Source of the DNA: Owenia fusiformis
Taxonomy: Eukaryota; Annelida; Polychaeta; Sabellida; Oweniidae
Direction: 5' to 3'
DNA length: 64,000 nt
Assembly: GCA_903813345.2 (NCBI GenBank)
Contig: CAIIXF020000002.1
Location: 1,710,001 to 1,774,000 of the forward strand
Positions 12,001-23,451 of this stretch are shown piece after piece. The translations under genes were made by a program, and so were the position numbers. Each line of letters starts with the position of its first letter. Within the stretch, counting starts at the first letter, position 1. Under the pieces are notes generated by a model. That model saw only the letters and a list, made by a program, of their open reading frames with translations, searched no databases and was not told where the DNA came from.

Positions 12001-13640
12001 TAAGTATGATCGGGCATCAATTAACCCGCCGTGTCATTGTGGATCTTAAATATACTAAACTATAAGCGCATTCCTTGGCTAGATCAGATGTCTCATATAA
12101 TCAAACATTTAATGGTGAAATAGCACGATCTATTAACATGGTCTACAGACAATACATTTTCCCAAATAAGTCCATTCTTCAATTTAAGCAGTGCATGTCG
12201 CGGAATGAATTATTATCTGAGAATTTAATATATTCATACCAGGATATTGTTTCATCAAGAAAATACCTTATTTCCTAATTAAACAGTCTTCACCACAAAC
12301 CACACAACATAATATCACATATATTATAGGATTAAATTTGAGCCAGCAAACATAAACTAAAACTGTGACTGTATAAACGCTTTGGTTGCTACTCGCAGAA
12401 TAACACGATGAATCCCATCGTGCATCTACTCACATAACCTACTCATGATCACATCATGTCATCCAATCAGTTGAAATCGCGTTCGATTTCAGTAACGTTA
12501 CGACATTATATCAACCGGAAATAAAATGATTCAACTCTAATTTCAAACGTGTTGAATTTTAAAGAAAAAATCAAGTGTTCGATATTTTTTCTATAACAAT
12601 ATAGATGAAAGTATACATATATGTTTCAAATTATATTGTTACCATTCAAAAGATGACCATTAAATGACGATGTGTTAAATCTTTTGATTTTTTATGACTG
12701 GTTTTAAGAGAAACGTGTGTTCGAAAAGTTCTCCATATCGATACCACTCCGATAAATCGATAAACTTGTACACAGTGTGCACAGTGTACTTCCATTTTGA
12801 ATATAATCTTGATAAAGCTAGTTGACTAGCAAAACGTCGAAAATAAACCATTACACTCTGAAGTAAATTAAATTGAGTTATTTAATATATAAGCAGAGTC
12901 ATGAATATAATCTACACAGAAAAAAGAAACCATGTTATTTTGACCAGACAAATAGTGTTTAAGTTGGCAGTATCGCCATTTGCAAACAAAAATAGAATTG
13001 ACCTAATGCTAATTTGTTGCGAATTCAACTGCCGGCTGACTGCTGACAGATTAAACTACTATTTCATGACCAAATCATTTCAATATGAATGGTATAGTAT
13101 ATGCCACCAATTCCATTGGCATTTAAATGAAATTGCAACTGTCAACTGGTACTTTAAAGCAAATGCTACAAACCGTTTTTCTTACCAATCTCACAATAAA
13201 TTCGTTTGACACTTTTGTTTCCGACGTATTCTGCGCTCCGACCATTAACAAATCGAAACACAAATGAAGAGAGTACACACTGGAGGAATTACATAACCAT
13301 ATAACCATATACATCTTACCAGCTGGCATCATTAAAGTGGCAGACCTTTCCTCATTGTGAGATCCACATGTACTATGTCTTGGATTTAGATAAAATGGAG
13401 ACAAATGAGAATGTCCCTAATCGCTACATCATACAAGAACAAAGAACGACATATAATACTATTGATAACCTCCTTTTGCAATAAGCAATTATGAAAAACA
13501 TGATTATGATTTAGAGATTCTTTTAGAACATGAGAAAGGATTATGCTTAGATTATGCAGATGTTCTCTGATCGATCAAATACTAAGCTTAATGAAAGGAT
13601 GAAAAACACTGATGTGAAGTATCAAGATCATCACAGGTAT
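9055..13640. other. Intergenic DNA, no supported gene
   Basis: AT-rich sequence with stop codons in all frames. The few open frames (for example 10011-10283, 12901-13209, 13123-13404) have no recognisable domain, signal peptide or splice context. I see no tRNA, promoter or clear transposon end. Confidence 0.6.
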
Positions 13641-13660
13641 CTGCCACTTACAACTTGTAC

Positions 13661-15912
13661 CCACATATGCTTAAATGTGTAAGAAACCGGTATATGTATA
13701 TATTTGAATCATATTGATTTGGGCGTCGTGAACCTATGTTCACGGGGGATAAGCAAAACGAGGGCGAAGCCACGGACTGCGACTCGCGTAACTTTACACC
13801 GCAGCCCAGCGCCAAAATGGAGGGACATCCGGCAGTGCCTTCTGCTTCTTCCGACAAAATAGAGAAATCCAGGTATTTTAAATGCTATCGTAGTGTCTAA
13901 TCGGTGACCAAAATATTACTCTGTATCTACTGTTGGTCTGTAGATAAGAAAATAAGCAGTTGTCCAGATCAAGCTAAAACAGTAGCCAAGTTCTGATTTT
14001 ACCTGTAAAATATGTGCATATTATTTAATTTACTATACATTTGAAAGGAGTTTTAACACGTTTCTGATATCTAAAGGTTAGTTAAGGCTCCGAGTATAAT
14101 TCGTGAAAATGATTTGATAATAGAATGTGTTCATGAGGAGAAAATTAGATTCAAACTGCGCATTCATAGTGGACGCAGTCCAGTAAACAAAGCTATTTCA
14201 ACAACGCAACACAGCCTCCATTGATATTCTAAGCAACGCAATCACCGCGAACACGAAATAAATAAGATAGTGTAAACTATACTCCTACGCTATTATTGTT
14301 TCAGGAAAAGAAAGTCAGCATCCAGATTATCATTCAAAGTTACGTTGATAACATATATCTATTACCTGAATCAATGTCCCAAATTGCTATATTGTATCGT
14401 TTAAGACCTAGAAATATGGCAATTCAATAGCGTATTTGGCAGAACAGTCGAGCGCAAGATGACAACTTAATATGTTTATTACAAACCAATTTGTGGATAG
14501 GGTTAAATATATAGATAATTGGATAGTGGTGAGACTTTTTATAAGAAGTAGAAATGCGAAACAATTAACTTTTTGATGATGCAATAAAAGCTGTTGGGGA
14601 AGGGTATATTAACTAGTATTTAAGATATCAGGAAAATATCAAATAATTGGAGAGTTGGTGAGTTAATGTAATTTTGGATGATCTTTCCAACAGTCCATCA
14701 ATATTGCTAGCTACCATAAATTCATGATTTCAGCTGTATTTGACAGCTTGTATATATTTGCAGAATGGATTGAGACACGATGTAGGTCTATTGAAATAGC
14801 CCTTTATATTCAATTTGTCCAAAGTTGCTCCATTTCGGCCACACCTGTACACACACTGTGCTATCTACCTTTGGCTGTGATTGCGTTCAGCTTCAGATAT
14901 AAAGCAACATTGAGTCGCGGACTGCGTTGGGCAGATGGATGGACTGCGACTATTATAAATTCCAATTTTCTATGTAATTGTACGTTTTCCGCTTACCAAA
15001 TATCACACGAAGATGTAATTGTAACAACAGAACATGAATAATTATATTAATTCGATGTCATTTCTGATTCCTTTGTTTAAATCGGTATATTAGGGACAAA
15101 TATTGACAAAATTACATTTTTTGTGGCAGATTTCGAATTCATTTGTGTTCATGCTAAACTATTGGACAGCCGAGCACCAAGAATGCCATTGCAGGTGGAG
15201 TATGAATATGTTGATCACCGACTGGAACATACTAGCTATTGTGTAGAATATCCAAACCAATAATCTACCCCAAATCCTAACATGCCTTCCAAATTAAGTT
15301 TGGACTTACCGCCATTGTTCAGCTATAATGCGTTGTAACCTCGTTTTGAATTACGCGAGTCGCAGTCCGTGGCTTCGCCCTCGTTTTGCTTATCCCCCGT
15401 GTATGTTGCAATCCGCATATGATCAGATGGGTCAGAAACAAGTATACATACGAAATATGTTGATTGGACGTCATGAGCCTGTGTTGTCATGCACATATGA
15501 TCAAATGGGTCAGAAACGGGTATACATACGAAATATGTTGATTGCACGTCATGAGCCTGTGTTGTCATGCACATATGATCAAATGGGTCAGAAACGGGTA
15601 TACATACGAAATATGTTGAGTGGACGTCATGAGCCCGTGTTGTCATGCACATATGATCAAATGGGTCAGAAACGGGTATACATACGAAATATGTTGAGTG
15701 GACGTCATGAGCCCGTGTTGTCATGCACATATGATCAAATGGGTCAGAAACGGGTATACATACGAAATATGTTGAGTGGACGTCATGAGCCCGTGTTGTC
15801 ATGCACATATGATCAAATGGGTCAGAAACGGGTATACATACGAAATATGTTGATTGGACGTCATGAGCCTATGTTGCCATCCACATATGCTCAAATGTGT
15901 CAGAAACAATGA
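13661..15912. mobile_element. Composite repeat: 51-bp perfect inverted repeat plus 78-bp satellite
   Basis: A 51-base sequence at 13741-13791 (starts CACGGGGGATAAGC, ends CTCGCGTAA) is exactly inverted at 15351-15401. A single degenerate satellite monomer lies just outside the left copy (about 13661-13740), and a six-unit array of the same monomer lies just outside the right copy. Nothing recognisable is coded in the 1.56 kb between; the 105-codon frame at 14724-15041 matches nothing I know. Short inverted ends with an attached satellite recall bivalve central-repeat elements (pearl/Helitron-like), but no diagnostic Helitron end is seen. Confidence 0.5.
15409..15912. repeat. 78-bp tandem array, about six units
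   Basis: CGAAATATGTTGA recurs at 15451, 15529, 15607 and onward at exactly 78-bp spacing. The third to fifth units are nearly identical; the first and last are diverged. Because 78 is divisible by three, long frames stay open on both strands (26-residue repeats), but these are by-products of the period and not evidence for proteins. Confidence 0.9.
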
Positions 15913-17081
15913 GGCATTTGGATTATGTTGATTTGACAGCATGATTCTTACAAAAATAATGATATTACAGACCTAAATGAAAATAGGTACTATACTAAAC
16001 GTATTACCCTATAGTAAATATATACCCCTTAATAAATGAAGGAGCGAGAGTTCATCAAATTGTACAGTTTCATAAAGTTAATCCTGACAGAACCCTTATT
16101 CTTACAACTTAAACTAATGCCTTTTTGAAAGGACCATTTGAGGTATTGCAAGTGATTTCGAAGGTCATATCTTTCACCACGAGTACTTTCTGGCCATACA
16201 TATAGTGGGTTTTATTAAAACATTATGTTATCTTCAAATGAAGTCCCTATGATAGTAAAATATTAATACAACTCTCTCAAAACCATGGATTAGGACACAA
16301 CCTAGTCACTTTTTTAAATATATAAGCACTAGTGCCAAAGGGAAAGGACAAAAAGTTGTAATGGAACTTAGCAAGAAAAAGCAAACTCTAAGTGCATACC
16401 AGTCAAGAAAAACAAACCCCATATAGCCCAAAACCATGATCTAACGTGAAAAGAAACAATGTCTAATACCCCCTTTCCCCCACCATTCAAGAATCAATAT
16501 CACAATCCAAGACCAGAAGACCAAGGGACATTTCCTCCATACTGAAGTCATTACAATACATGTTGAAGAAAAAATTAGAAATTCATAGCCAATTGATAGC
16601 CAATACTCATAACCTCAAAAATTGTTGTAGATAAAAGTACTCATCCAAGATAGAGCATTCAGTCTCAAATGATGTGGGATAGATAAAGAATGTTAAGCTT
16701 ATTTCCTAAAACGGTTTTCTCAATTTAAATATGTCAAACGTTTCTTCTTCACTATTATAACAATTCCTGGAGGGGGGATGGTATTTGGAATGTTTAAAAC
16801 CACACATCCCTCATAAACTCATGCTATTCATTGTGTTCAGCATAATTTTTGTCATCGAAATTTGATGTCTTCAAAACTATTCTACTTTTGAACAGGTTTT
16901 AGACCCATTGTTGAATAAGTTTTCAAGCAATAAAAATCTGAAAAAGAAGATCCTCTTTTGAGTAAATAGGTACAACATTTTGACATAGGGTCCCTATTCA
17001 TAGTTTTTCGAGTTGCTCAATTGATATTTATCGAGTTTATCATCAGTGTATAACCAGAAGGTAATCATGGTGAAAGATATG
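15913..17081. other. Intergenic DNA left of the Polinton
   Basis: No gene, RNA or repeat that I can support. It ends with GATATG at 17076-17081, the left copy of the Polinton target duplication. Confidence 0.6.
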
Positions 17082-17299
17082 AGTAGTATTATCCGTAGGA
17101 ATGAGGCCCGGGAAAGTCAGGCAAATGGGAAAGTCAGGCAAATGGGACCAATCTGAAGCAATCAGGGCCAATCTGAGCCAATCAGGGTCAATCTGGGACA
17201 TTCTGGGACAATCTGACGCAATCATGGGCACTCAGGGACAATCAGGGAGCGATACGGGAGCCGGCGACCAATAGGCTGGCTCGAACCGATAACGTTTAC
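17082..17299. repeat. Polinton left TIR, outer part
   Basis: The outer 218 bp of the 1,017-bp TIR, ending in TTTAC where the LTR element inserted. Much of it is a degenerate ~10-bp periodic repeat of CAATCTGG/CAATCAGG type, a frequent feature of Polinton ends. It matches 31666-31883 inverted. Confidence 0.92.
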
Positions 17300-17554
17300 T
17301 GTCGTCAAAAGTAGTTTGTTGTAGTTCTATTATTAATTGTCAATCATGGTAATTATTAATTCTGAATCCCAGACTTATATTTAATGATGATATATATTTT
17401 TGAAATCTGTACTATGCGTCTGAGGTGTTGAACCTAAGACGCATAGCAGAGAACTAAAGTAGAATATATTTAGACACACTTTTAGCCACTAAAGCAATGA
17501 CGTAAGCAGACAGCATGTACATACATGGAAATACAAGTGCTATAAAGTGCTACA
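17300..17554 (-). repeat. LTR (3' LTR of the - strand element)
   Basis: 255 bp, TG...CA termini (TGTCGTCAAA to GTGCTACA on +). It matches 22056-22310 base for base as far as I can read. It contains a near-palindrome around CTATGCGTCTGAGG and CCTAAGACGCATAG. Confidence 0.93.
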
Positions 17555-17572
17555 CTCACCCCCCTCAAAGAC
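17555..17572 (-). promoter_or_regulatory. Polypurine tract
   Basis: On the - strand this reads CTTTGAGGGGGGTGAG immediately before the LTR, as expected for the plus-strand DNA primer of a retroelement. It fixes the element's orientation. Confidence 0.75.
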
Positions 17573-19170
17573 AAACTAAATCCCACATATAACAATACAT
17601 AGAACATTTATCCATGAAAATTAAAAAAAACAATGGCTTTCGCCGAAAAGATAGGTAATATACATGTACTTAATTTAATAAAACTTAATTATTTGAACAC
17701 AGATAATATGATCTTATTTATCTGGGCATACTGTTTTAATCATAATTTTATATTTTTATAACACATGAGTCATAATAGTGGCGTGTCACATCAATACCAC
17801 ACATAAACAGCCATACTAGTAATATATTTGGAAAATCCCTTCCTTCCACTAAACATAACTCTTACAATGACACAAGCCTCAAAACCTACAACAGTTCAAG
17901 GCTCCAAAATGTAACGCTAGTTCATCATAAATTACCAAAATAATGTAACTTTAGTTCATCATAACTTACTAAAATACCAATTAACCTACTTCCTGCCTAG
18001 TTCAAAGAAGCATTTTCTTCACTTACTTAATTTCAACAACTTCATTTCTATTATTTTCTGCCTACTCATAATCACTTATATTACATTACTTCTTTCAGTT
18101 TCGATTAAATTTTGATATCAGTTGTGTTTGAATCTCAATTGTTTTAATGAACTAGACAACAGCAACGCTAAAAGCGTAGCAAATCCTATCGAACTAACAT
18201 AACTGCAATTTTTACAAAGTCAAAATTCAAAGTTCACCATTATACCATTCAAAAATGGTCACTCACTTTTCAAAATGGCCGCCTTCTAGCCAAAGTGTTA
18301 TAAAACAATACTTGTAGCCAAGATAAAGAAAGGTTTTAAAGAAAATATTGTTTCTACTCTAAGATAAACATAACATTTTTACTTCAAATTTGGTCAAATG
18401 ATCCCTTGACCAAGTGATCAGTTTAGTCAAGAAAGTCATTGAATTTTATATAGTCAAGTCTAGAGCCCCACAAATGAGTGCACTACGCACCTTATATTAT
18501 ATACGCACTAATATCATATCTCATTCATTGCCATGGTCTTACATACTAGCCCAGGTAAAGGGTAGCACATGACGTCGTGGACTTACTTCCAGCCAGTTCA
18601 TCATGGCCCCAAGGGTCAGCCAGCCCCTACCATTCCGGACTTTACCTGGCTATATGATTAAAATTGTTTCGTTCTCCCTTATCTGTTTACTTTCTCCCCC
18701 ACCATCATCAAGCATTCGAGTTCATTCCTCAACAAATATTTCACACACCCATAAATATTATAAAGCTCTAGATCCAAATATATCATTCTAGAAAAATTCT
18801 GTAATGTGGACACGCTAACTCGTCAGCTAAGTGCTCCAATTAAAATGATTCCTCTAAAATGCTTTGCCAAAAAGTCATATATTATCGTAAAATAACTAGA
18901 CAGGAATTCCCAAAATCTTTCAATTTCAGTTATGAGAGAGTCTTGTAAGGCCTTGACTAGGCTTTTAGACTTTAGTCCAGGTCAAAAATAAGAATAAGTT
19001 ACAGTTGTTTAAAAATGAACCATATGTTCTGTATCCAGGTAAAGATAATTTCCAACATTGTTAACCTTTAACAAATAGCTAGCCAACATCATTTAGCACT
19101 GTTCAAAGACTGTAAAAATATGTAATAAATAACACGAGTTTGTTTTGAGTATTCGACCTTTAGCTGAAAC

Positions 19171-19722
19171 TTATATCATATTGGAATCTGAATCACTCCG
19201 CAGATCACACTTGTAATACAATATATCATTTGACTCTGTAGCATTGTCCTTGACATGGAACTCGTTTGTCACATCAAGGTCAAGAGAGATGGCCAGCCTA
19301 GCTCCATCCGCCTTTCTTACGAAATGGATACTACAAGTCTCGTTATCATTTGTATCATTACAAGTGACATATTCATCATCATCGGAATTGTCACTAATTG
19401 AATTATCATTGCACATGACATATTCATCATCTACATCATCACTAATTAAATCATCAACGCAGTAATCTTCAAACATTTTATCATACTCATCATTATCAAG
19501 TTCACTGTCATATGAGCATAAAGTACACTCATCAAAGCAAGATTCAATACCCACAGTTTCACTGTGCAGTAACATACAATTTATTGACTTAATATCAATT
19601 ATCAGCTCATTTAACTGTTCAATATCATTTTTCAATTTAATGTCATATTCAAAAGTCACGGACTCATAAATATATATTGACGCATCAACATCAGTTACTT
19701 CATTGTCATCTAATTCGCGCAT
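19171..19722 (-). CDS. Acidic 183-aa ORF inside the LTR element, function unknown
   Basis: The longest open frame of the LTR element, on its sense strand. The product is very rich in Asp, Glu, Asn and Ser, with DD and SDNSDDDEY runs, several cysteines and no membrane span. A stretch near residue 133 (IHFVRKADGARLAISLD) faintly resembles the F-V-K-K-D-G-S-L-R motif of Gypsy reverse transcriptases, but no catalytic core follows. It may be a decayed polyprotein tail, a captured host sequence or a chance frame. I do not recognise a family. Confidence 0.35.
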   Translation of the reverse strand: MRELDDNEVTDVDASIYIYESVTFEYDIKLKNDIEQLNELIIDIKSINCMLLHSETVGIESCFDECTLCSYDSELDNDEYDKMFEDYCVDDLISDDVDDEYVMCNDNSISDNSDDDEYVTCNDTNDNETCSIHFVRKADGARLAISLDLDVTNEFHVKDNATESNDILYYKCDLRSDSDSNMI

Positions 19723-21420
19723 TGACTCTGCATTTTCAAATTCAATATTCGAAGATTCAGTTTCGCATATACTAAAACTTCTACAACAACTAACAAAATA
19801 TTTCCTTATTAAGAGAAGACTCTTCTTAGAAAGCCTTTAAATTGATTGATTTCTAAGTATAAATCTGTAAGGCAATTAAAACAAATTACTTAAAATGACT
19901 GAATTACAAATAAAATTATATGCACAATTTTCATTTAATATTATGGAAAACTAGCTATACATTTCCTGCTTGCAAATATTGATGCCATTTGATCATGAAC
20001 TTTTGAATCCATCCCCTGACATCCAAGAAAAGTGATAATCAAATGCATTGCAATTTAACAACATGTGTAATTCAAAGTAATTTAGATATTAAAAAATGAC
20101 CCACACTGATCAAAATTAATCAAAGAAATACATGTGTATCTCCTTCTACTGGAATATATTTGAAGATTATTCATACCCTTCACTTGTACGGCCAAAGATT
20201 TCGACTTTAAGGCTTTAGACTAAGTTATAGCTCTTAAAGATATCTGAGAAATGCCAACATAGCTAACCTTTAACGAATAGCTAACCATCCAGGCTGCAAC
20301 AGAACTAAATATAAGTCAGTCTTCAAGTATGCCAAAGTATAGGCAATAATCTCTTGCTGTAAGCTCAAATGATAGAAACAAGCACTATTAAAAGACTAAA
20401 AATAAGAAAAAATGTAATAAATAACTCCCTCAACTATCTGTTTTCCCACATTATACAGGGAAGAACATTAACAATCTCAGGTTTTCACACCCACTTCAAA
20501 GCATTCCAAGCTGTTTGCGGCATTTATGGCCTTTAGCGTAGAATACCAAAACTGTTATTCACACTTGTCTGGATATATTTGTGTCTAGCAACAAGCCCTT
20601 GTTTGATTGGATTATTCAACTTATTATTAAATCTTGCAAATACTAGCTATAATACTTCGGTAACAACTAGCAAAATATCATTATAACGTTATCATTATAA
20701 CGAATTATCTCCGAATAGCTTGCAATAGATCTCAATGTTTCAAATATCCAAAAGAAAATAGGAGCATTTATGGTCAAACACGCCAATGAACATGTAAAAA
20801 GTGTTCAGCTCATGGGGCTATTTCTGGTCCAATAAAGTATAATATCTCTGACATGTTTCATTGGCAATTCACCAAACCAAAGCGATATGTAGAACTTTGA
20901 AAGAGTCATGATTGATTAATTTCTAAAACAGCATTAATAGACATAAATCTGTAAAGCAATTAAAAAAACTACAATAACTTCAAATGACTGAATTTCATTG
21001 ACCTTTACATATATATTACCATTGTATCAAAAAATGCCGACCTAACATATCCAAATATGTAATCAGCAGAGTAACCAACAAAACAATTAATATAACATCT
21101 GCAATCTGAACCTGCTCTGGGCATTATTGAAAAACCAAAGAACTGATTGTCTTTGAAAATAACTGCAACTGCGCAAAAGTGTATCCTCCCCTCACACAAC
21201 AAATTTGGCAACCAGACCCATAGAAAAATTAATGCATTATATCATTGTGACGCCATCTCTTTGTGCTTTAAATGTTTACATATATGCATAAAACCATAAA
21301 TTGAATGATTGATTGAAAAAAAACATTATGCAAATTTCAAAACCAAAATTGATGTATGCCCAGACAAAATCAAAAATCATATTACCCGCCATATCAGCAA
21401 ATGTCTTAAGGGTTGATGTC

Positions 21421-21893
21421 TTAATGCAAATGTCTCTCAGGATGGTGCTTCACTTCACTCTTGTGGTAGTCAGCTGTGATGGGGCCGAAGGCGTCTTGGA
21501 ATAAATCATAGGCCTCAGGGTCACACGCGTGAATACCAGTTCCGCCATATCAACAAATGTCTTAAGGGGTGATGTCTTAATGCAAATGTCTCTCAGTATG
21601 GTGCTTCACTTCACTCTTGTGGTAGTCAGCGATGATGGGGTCGAAGGCGTCTTGGGATACATCGTAGGTCTCGAGGGTCACCGGCGTGAATACCAGTCCT
21701 TAGAATCAAGGTTCTCCACTCCTGATCTTATACAATCAGCAAGTGTTCCGTTCAATTTTGTCTCTGAGTTCTTGTATTTGTCCCACACCGCTGGGGAGAT
21801 ATAGCAGCTGCTCTTTAAATGAGACGTGTAGTCCTTAGCAGCGCTCAGCTTAAAAGAGACGTGTAGTCCTTGGTAGCGTTCAGCTTGTCCCAT
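21421..21893 (-). pseudogene. Captured arginine kinase (phosphagen kinase) N-terminal fragment, tandemly duplicated
   Basis: On the - strand from 21893 the frame reads a guanidino kinase N-domain: SPAVWDKYKNSETKLNGTL, then GTLADCIRSGVENLDS, the SGVENLDSGVG-type signature of arginine kinases. A frameshift after LDSK moves homology to another frame with TYDVSQDAFDPIIADYHK. A second copy 156 bp away (21421-21542) reads GTGIHACDPEAYDLF and DYHKSEVKHHPE before a TAA. A smaller internal duplication repeats CTAAGGACTACACGTCTC. The fragment covers only the N-terminal domain; the catalytic ATP-guanido domain is absent, so it is inactive. It lies 3' of the primer site on the element's sense strand, where gag would be expected, indicating host gene capture. 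Confidence 0.8.
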
Positions 21894-22037
21894 AATTGAT
21901 CAGCATGATACAGCCATAATTGTTGATAAAAGAATACAAATATCCTGTATATGAAAAGTGAAGCAGACGATTCCAGCTTGTAATAATTATCGTTAATACA
22001 GCAAACTGTATGATAAACAGTAAATCCAAGGTTCTAT

Positions 22038-22055
22038 CCCAGAAGGGTGTTCCAG
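22038..22055 (-). promoter_or_regulatory. Primer binding site
   Basis: The - strand reads CTGGAACACCCTTCTGGG starting next to the 5' LTR. The TGG start one base from the LTR fits pairing with the CCA end of a tRNA. I cannot name the tRNA. Confidence 0.65.
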
Positions 22056-22310
22056 TGTCGTCAAAAGTAGTTTGTTGTAGTTCTATTATTAATTGTCAAT
22101 CATGGTAATTATTAATTCTGAATCCCAGACTTATATTTAATGATGATATATATTTTTGAAATCTGTACTATGCGTCTGAGGTGTTGAACCTAAGACGCAT
22201 AGCAGAGAACTAAAGTAGAATATATTTAGACACACTTTTAGCCACTAAAGCAATGACGTAAGCAGACAGCATGTACATACATGGAAATACAAGTGCTATA
22301 AAGTGCTACA
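22056..22310 (-). repeat. LTR (5' LTR of the - strand element)
   Basis: 255-bp direct copy of 17300-17554, followed by the TTTAC target duplication. As the 5' LTR it should hold the promoter; no strong TATA box is evident. Confidence 0.93.
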
Positions 22311-22315
22311 TTTAC

Positions 22316-23114
22316 TTCGTTTAAAGATAACAAATTCCACCATCTGAAGATAACAAATTCCACCATCTGAAGATAACAAATTCCACCATCTGAAGATAAC
22401 AAATTCCACCATCTGAAGATAACAAATTTCACCATTTATGATTTTTTCAACATTTTAAAGATAAGGTGATATACTATATAATGGCTGAGTTTTAGACAGG
22501 TCTGCCTAATCACGTCATCTGCAGCAGAAAAAAATAGGTAAGTTGAACTTTTTAAAAAAACAACTTAAGGTGCTATTCTAGGCCCGCATTAAGGGATATG
22601 AAAATTGGATGGGAAGCTGAGGAGCTAAGACATCCGCCCTACTGAGCTATGTAGAGCCATTGATGAATACGACTGTTAACCACCCGCTTATATACTGATT
22701 AGGAGCTACTTGGGCTGGAGAATATGTCACTGATTAAGGAGACTGAAATGCGATCGAGTCTCGAAACACGAGTCCAAAAATGTTTTTAACCCAAAATCAG
22801 AAGGACCGAAAATTAAAATCCGTTCGTCCGTTTAACATGGCAAATCCCATTGGCGCTGGGAAACGTCAGAAATTAGGGGGACCAAAAATATGTTACGGTC
22901 GAATTAGGGTACTCAAAAGCTATTTCAGACCAGCATTTAGAGATCGAAAAGCATGTGTGTGAGAAGTCTCCACGTCTATGGCATACAGATGAACTTAGTT
23001 GTTTAAAGGAGCCGAGCTCCTTTAAACAACTCGCGTACCGTACAGAATCCGAGCTGTATACTAGAGTATGCCCCCAGTAAGCAGCAGCATGATCGGGGAG
23101 AAACAAAATGACAC
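22316..23114. repeat. Polinton left TIR, inner part
   Basis: The inner 799 bp of the left TIR, inverted relative to 30867-31665. It starts with about five 23-bp units (GATAACAAATTCCACCATCT core, 22325-22435) and includes a perfect 15-bp-stem hairpin at 22998-23030. Confidence 0.92.
22998..23030. other. Perfect hairpin in the left Polinton TIR
   Basis: GTTGTTTAAAGGAGC, CGA loop, then the exact reverse complement: 15-bp stem, 3-nt loop. It lies 84 bp inside the inner TIR boundary and about 110 bp from the last gene's stop codon, so it could terminate transcripts or act in replication; neither is shown. Confidence 0.85.
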
Positions 23115-23141
23115 AAAAAACGTAGGCATTGATGTATATGT

Positions 23142-23450
23142 TCATTTTATTTTAGCCAGAAACATTCTAAGTACAGTCAATACAGCTTTAATTCGTCTCT
23201 TCGCCCTCCGTCTTTTATCCCTCAAGCTGACAGCTCTGTTTGCCATGAATTCCAACGTTTCTCTATATGGGAGGAGTTTTCTTCGCTCCTCTTGGGACAG
23301 AGTCACGTTTTGAAGAAGGATGTTGAGTATCACTTCAGAGATGACTTTAACTTGAGCCAATGTCATGGTTTTCAGCAGCACGCGTCTCTGTTTTGTAGTA
23401 GCTTCAGCTAGATATGTCAAAAATGGAACTTGCTTTCCAATTGCATTCAT
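23142..23450 (-). CDS. Polinton small basic protein, 102 aa
   Basis: Last gene of the Polinton block. The N-terminal two thirds is helical (FLTYLAEATTKQRRVLLK, then LSQEERRKLLPYRETLEFM); the C-terminus is strongly basic (RDKRRRAKRRIKAVLTVL). Short proteins with a YRETLEF-like motif occur next to capsid genes in invertebrate Polintons. A basic tail could bind DNA like an adenovirus core protein, which is inference. It starts one base after the stop of the upstream 109-aa gene, so the two are probably co-transcribed. Confidence 0.6.
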   Translation of the reverse strand: MNAIGKQVPFLTYLAEATTKQRRVLLKTMTLAQVKVISEVILNILLQNVTLSQEERRKLLPYRETLEFMANRAVSLRDKRRRAKRRIKAVLTVLRMFLAKIK

Positions 23451-23451
23451 G

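Larger units (their letters stand above)
17300..22310 (-). mobile_element. Non-autonomous LTR element (LARD-like) inserted in the Polinton TIR
   Basis: Two 255-bp direct repeats bound a 5,011-bp unit flanked by TTTAC (17295-17299 and 22311-22315). Deleting the unit and one TTTAC rejoins the TIR to match the right-hand TIR. Orientation is - strand: next to the left LTR is a polypurine tract (CTTTGAGGGGGGTGAG on -), and next to the right LTR a TGG-initial primer site (TGGAACACCCTTCTGGG on -). No gag, protease, reverse transcriptase or integrase frame is present, so mobility would need enzymes in trans. It carries an arginine kinase fragment and one acidic ORF. The two LTRs look identical, implying recent insertion. 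Confidence 0.92.

Noticed and set aside
15323-15912. Long open frames on both strands encoding 26-residue repeats
   Set aside because: Produced by the 78-bp period being a multiple of three; both strands are equally open, and there is no signal peptide or splice context.
19171-19722. Reverse transcriptase in the LTR element
   Set aside because: Only a faint VRKADG-type resemblance; no YxDD motif or other catalytic motif, so I did not call it.
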